Source: Thermohahella caldifontis
GTDB lineage: Bacteria > Pseudomonadota > Gammaproteobacteria > Pseudomonadales > Oleiphilaceae
Direction of reading: 5' to 3'
DNA: 64,000 nt
Assembly (NCBI RefSeq): GCF_041153465.1
Contig: NZ_CP154858.1
Location: forward strand, 2,170,001 to 2,234,000
Below the pieces are notes generated by a model that saw only the letters and a list, made by a program, of their open reading frames with translations, was not told the DNA's origin and ran no database searches. Shown piece after piece: positions 62,701-64,000 of the stretch; position 1 is the stretch's first letter, and each line of letters starts with the position of its first letter. A program made the position numbers and the translations under genes.

Positions 62701-63133
62701 GATCATGCAGCTCAGGCCGCCCAAAACCGCTTCAGGCCAGGGTGAACGGGTGCTCAACGGGATGATGGTGCGCCACGACCGGGTCATCTTCACCACCTTC
62801 GTGCCCTCCTCGGATCCCTGTATCCCTGACGGGACCAGCTGGCTCATGGAGGTTGACGCCATGACTGGTGGCCAGCTCGGATATGCCGTCTATGACATCA
62901 ACAAGGACGGCAAGATCGACGATCTGGATGGCTACACACCGGACGGGCGAACGCTGCAGCATATCGGCGGCATCGGCTATGATGAAATCGTGCTCAACCC
63001 GGTCATTCTGAGCAACCCGAAAGAAAACAAGGAACACAAGTACCTGAGCAGCTCGACCGGCACCCTCCGGACCGTGGATGAAGCTGCCGGCAGTGCATCG
63101 GAGGGACGCAAGTCATGGATACAGATTCAGTGA
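59747..63133 (+). CDS. pilY1: PilY1, pilus tip adhesin/assembly protein
   Basis: This 1128-aa secreted protein has a signal peptide (about 1-26). An N-terminal von Willebrand A-like part with MIDAS motif MILDDSGSMGW follows. The C-terminal beta-propeller is marked by VIYVGANDGKLHAIDGETG, with Ca-binding loops VDLDGDRITDMVY and YDINKDGKIDDLDG. It sits at the pilus tip, and calcium controls extension and surface sensing. Residues about 120-170 are coded by DNA clearly less GC-rich than the rest. Its 3' end overlaps pilE by 19 bases. Confidence 0.93.
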   Translation: MRDRISQALKNLLFLAGLFPAAAYAGSSSGSTAAQPLDLAQTPLTLGVRAEPNILMILDDSGSMGWDFLPDGAAYAPWYWARYSPAYNKQYYNPAVTYRPWVNADGTEMPQASTSCAVNDPVTTGSGCTTFPSDHVNFFVAKSGGGVIQEKTYYVSHIPKYYKMDGTEVKITPGNNYTGSSQRTDCKNAPTCTYEEEIQNFANWWTYHRTRMASAKAAVGRAFAVLDEKARVGFATIHSITPENPVPDITVRTFDTAHRKTFYNTLYATTPDGGTPLRRALKAAGEYYSTNAPWEDSRYDKPLACRPAYTILTTDGYWNGDSPNVGNADNTNGPEITGPGQQTYQYKPETPFKDAYKNTLADVAMYYWKRDLMPKLDNLVPTSPQDPAFWQHMTTFTVGLGVQGTLDPATDLPAIEKGDKSWPDIDSGKNTRADDLWHAAINGHGQHFSAQNPDEFAQALKSVLADIVSRSTSSAAAAASAFELSSDTLIYQVTYNPGDWSGEVVAYEVDGTTGELKSTPKWQSGKTVTQHTKVFTRAGGQTVQLTADTTSADILGPLNKDPVTGKTDGKAKTRIKWLLGTLADDTTDGLRKRGRYLGDIIHSDPVVVAHQNFGFGLSRSGLSQNERTRYNAFRSDSTYTERPPVIYVGANDGKLHAIDGETGKPLFAYIPGALLGRLGALTHPKYSHAYYVDGAPTFSDVWLDDAWKTVLVGSTGRGGQSLFALDVTRPESFTKDNVLWDVDPSASTDLANHLGVTVSRPAIARVHAGDRWVVLVGNGINPKSQQAELLVLDLKTGAVLKVLSTGVGPDSLSGTNVPPNGLGTPVPVDLDGDRITDMVYAGDLYGNVWAFDFRSEQESGWRVVGSTLEPKPLFTACDGDCDTFANRRPLLARPDVRLHPRGGVMVYVGSGRFLTQDDRTLSNSPRLEAAYGLWDRTPGQYDPIRVSDLVEQTIDIQVDAQSGELGVRHRIFSSHPVDYTKKRGWIMQLRPPKTASGQGERVLNGMMVRHDRVIFTTFVPSSDPCIPDGTSWLMEVDAMTGGQLGYAVYDINKDGKIDDLDGYTPDGRTLQHIGGIGYDEIVLNPVILSNPKENKEHKYLSSSTGTLRTVDEAAGSASEGRKSWIQIQ

Positions 63134-63522
63134 CCCGCTCAGGCGGATTCACCCTGGTCGAACTGATGATTGTGCTGGTCATCGCCGCCATCCTGGCGGC
63201 GGTGGCCATTCCGTCCTACACGGAGCATGTGCGGGCCACTCGCCGGGACCAGGCGGTTCAGACCCTGCACCTCTGGGCTCAGGCTGCTGAGCGCTACCGC
63301 AGCCGTCAGGGGAGCTTTCTGGGCTATAGCCGCCCCCCGGAAACCGATCCGGAAACCGGCTACACCTTTTCGCTATCGGTGAATACGGACGGTGCAGGCT
63401 TCACGGCCAGCGCGAGCCCCACTTCAGGCGGCCCCATGCAGGGGGACGCCTGTGGCACGCTGACGCTGAACGAGCAAGGCATCCTCAGCCACACCGGCTC
63501 GGGCACCCGCTGTCCGCAGTGA
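63115..63522 (+). CDS. pilE: PilE-like type IV pilin
   Basis: This 135-aa protein has leader MDTDSVTRSGG, then FTLVELMIVLVIAAILAAVA, the canonical prepilin signal with Glu5. The C-terminal pair of Cys (GDACGTLTL, TRCPQ) forms the D-loop. It overlaps the end of pilY1, so it is translated with the operon. It is most like the minor pilin PilE of this cluster rather than the major pilin. Confidence 0.92.
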   Translation: MDTDSVTRSGGFTLVELMIVLVIAAILAAVAIPSYTEHVRATRRDQAVQTLHLWAQAAERYRSRQGSFLGYSRPPETDPETGYTFSLSVNTDGAGFTASASPTSGGPMQGDACGTLTLNEQGILSHTGSGTRCPQ

Positions 63523-63525
63523 GGG

Positions 63526-63981
63526 TCAGAGCCGCGCTCTGACCAGCGCCTGCCGGCCCTTCTCGGTGTAAAGCAGCACCCCCAGCACCCAGCCAGCCAA
63601 CAGCGCCAGCAGCAATCCCACGCCCACATACATCAGCGTGTGATCACTGACATTGAGCAGTTCCGCCTGCCCCTGCAGGGCGATGGTCACGAACTTGGTG
63701 ACGATACCCAGCACCAGGACGGTCAGAATCAGGATGGTATTGCGCGCCTCGGTGCCCTGAAGGCGGCCGGTGACCACCACATCAATCATCACCCCCAGCA
63801 GCGAGCCCATGCCGAGACCGCCGACGCAGACCGTCCAGATGAACTCCTGAAAATGGCTGGCATCGTCCACATTGAGCCCGTAGCCAAAAATGGCGAAGTT
63901 CACCAGCTCGATGATCACGGCCACAAATATGGACAAGTACAGGGGCCGGGTATACAGCCGCCGCGCGGTAGTGTCTTTCAT
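63526..63981 (-). CDS. Small integral membrane protein, function unknown
   Basis: This 151-aa protein has four likely helices: about 13-33 (LYLSIFVAVIIELVNFAIFG), 46-66 (ICVGGL-type stretch with GMGSLLGVMIDVV), 80-100 and 116-136. I do not recognise a family. The ATG at 63981 has AGGAGG 7 bases upstream. It converges with pilE (3-base gap). Confidence 0.75.
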   Translation of the reverse strand: MKDTTARRLYTRPLYLSIFVAVIIELVNFAIFGYGLNVDDASHFQEFIWTVCVGGLGMGSLLGVMIDVVVTGRLQGTEARNTILILTVLVLGIVTKFVTIALQGQAELLNVSDHTLMYVGVGLLLALLAGWVLGVLLYTEKGRQALVRARL

Positions 63982-64000
63982 GTTCACTCCTCCTCTGTGT

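Noticed and set aside
1..64000. CRISPR array, rRNA, tRNA or prophage
   Set aside because: No spaced repeats, no rRNA or tRNA-like sequence, and no integrase or phage structural genes were seen.

Overview
The window is GC-rich, densely packed bacterial DNA with many ATGA stop/start overlaps. It encodes HexR, a complete Entner-Doudoroff pathway, LamB/MalEFG, a minor-pilin/PilY1 operon and multiple Che systems. This combination points to a heterotrophic gammaproteobacterium with type IV pili and elaborate chemosensory control; I cannot name the genus. No rRNA, tRNA or CRISPR array was seen, and no gene-free stretch exceeds about 300 bases.

Layout. (1) 1-22.2 kb is a chemosensory island. A leftward operon reads cheY-cheA-cheW-MCP-cheW-STAS-cheR-cheD-cheB. 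A central block holds HDOD, an MCP-hairpin-like protein, an ODP-type diiron oxygen sensor and a receiver-SpoIIE phosphatase. A rightward, Wsp-like operon follows: pseudo-receiver, CheR-TPR, CheW, MCP, double-HPt CheA-REC, CheB, CheW. A GGDEF fragment and a CheZ-like protein lie at the left edge. (2) 22.3-28.5 kb holds malE-malF-malG (no malK) divergent from a secreted alpha-amylase lipoprotein. (3) 28.5-35.4 kb holds a nuclease, a thioredoxin/ArsP-type permease/SigZ-like sigma cluster, a DTW tRNA-modifying enzyme, modABC, ppnP and a small membrane protein. (4) 35.4-41.6 kb holds edd-glk-aldo/keto reductase divergent from gap-pyk. (5) 41.8-43.1 kb is an intact ISNCY/IS1202-type insertion sequence with a 17-bp target duplication. 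(6) 43.2-48.5 kb holds a 1411-aa CheB-CheR-PAS-GGDEF-EAL fusion, a DUF5335-like protein and a divergent sigma-like protein. (7) 48.6-52.5 kb holds zwf-pgl-eda and divergent hexR. (8) 52.8-57 kb holds lamB, an SLC13/RCK transporter and a class C acid phosphatase. (9) 57.2-63.5 kb is the fimT-pilV-pilW-pilX-pilY1-pilE operon, followed by a small membrane protein.

How it fits together. LamB, amylase and MalEFG would import maltodextrins. Glk, Zwf, Pgl, Edd, Eda, Gap and Pyk then take glucose to pyruvate, with HexR-like operators in both divergent control regions. The chemosensory systems link oxygen or ligand sensing to motility, pili and cyclic-di-GMP.

Main caution. Six genes carry a single-base loss at a G/C homopolymer: the GGDEF gene, a cheW, the ODP gene, the SpoIIE phosphatase gene, the second cheR and glk. 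A seventh has an in-frame TAG. In each frameshift case restoring one base restores the family's full C-terminus, and in two cases it recreates an ATGA overlap with the next gene. These are either sequencing errors or real decay or phase switching. Five of the six frameshifts and the TAG fall in the chemosensory island.
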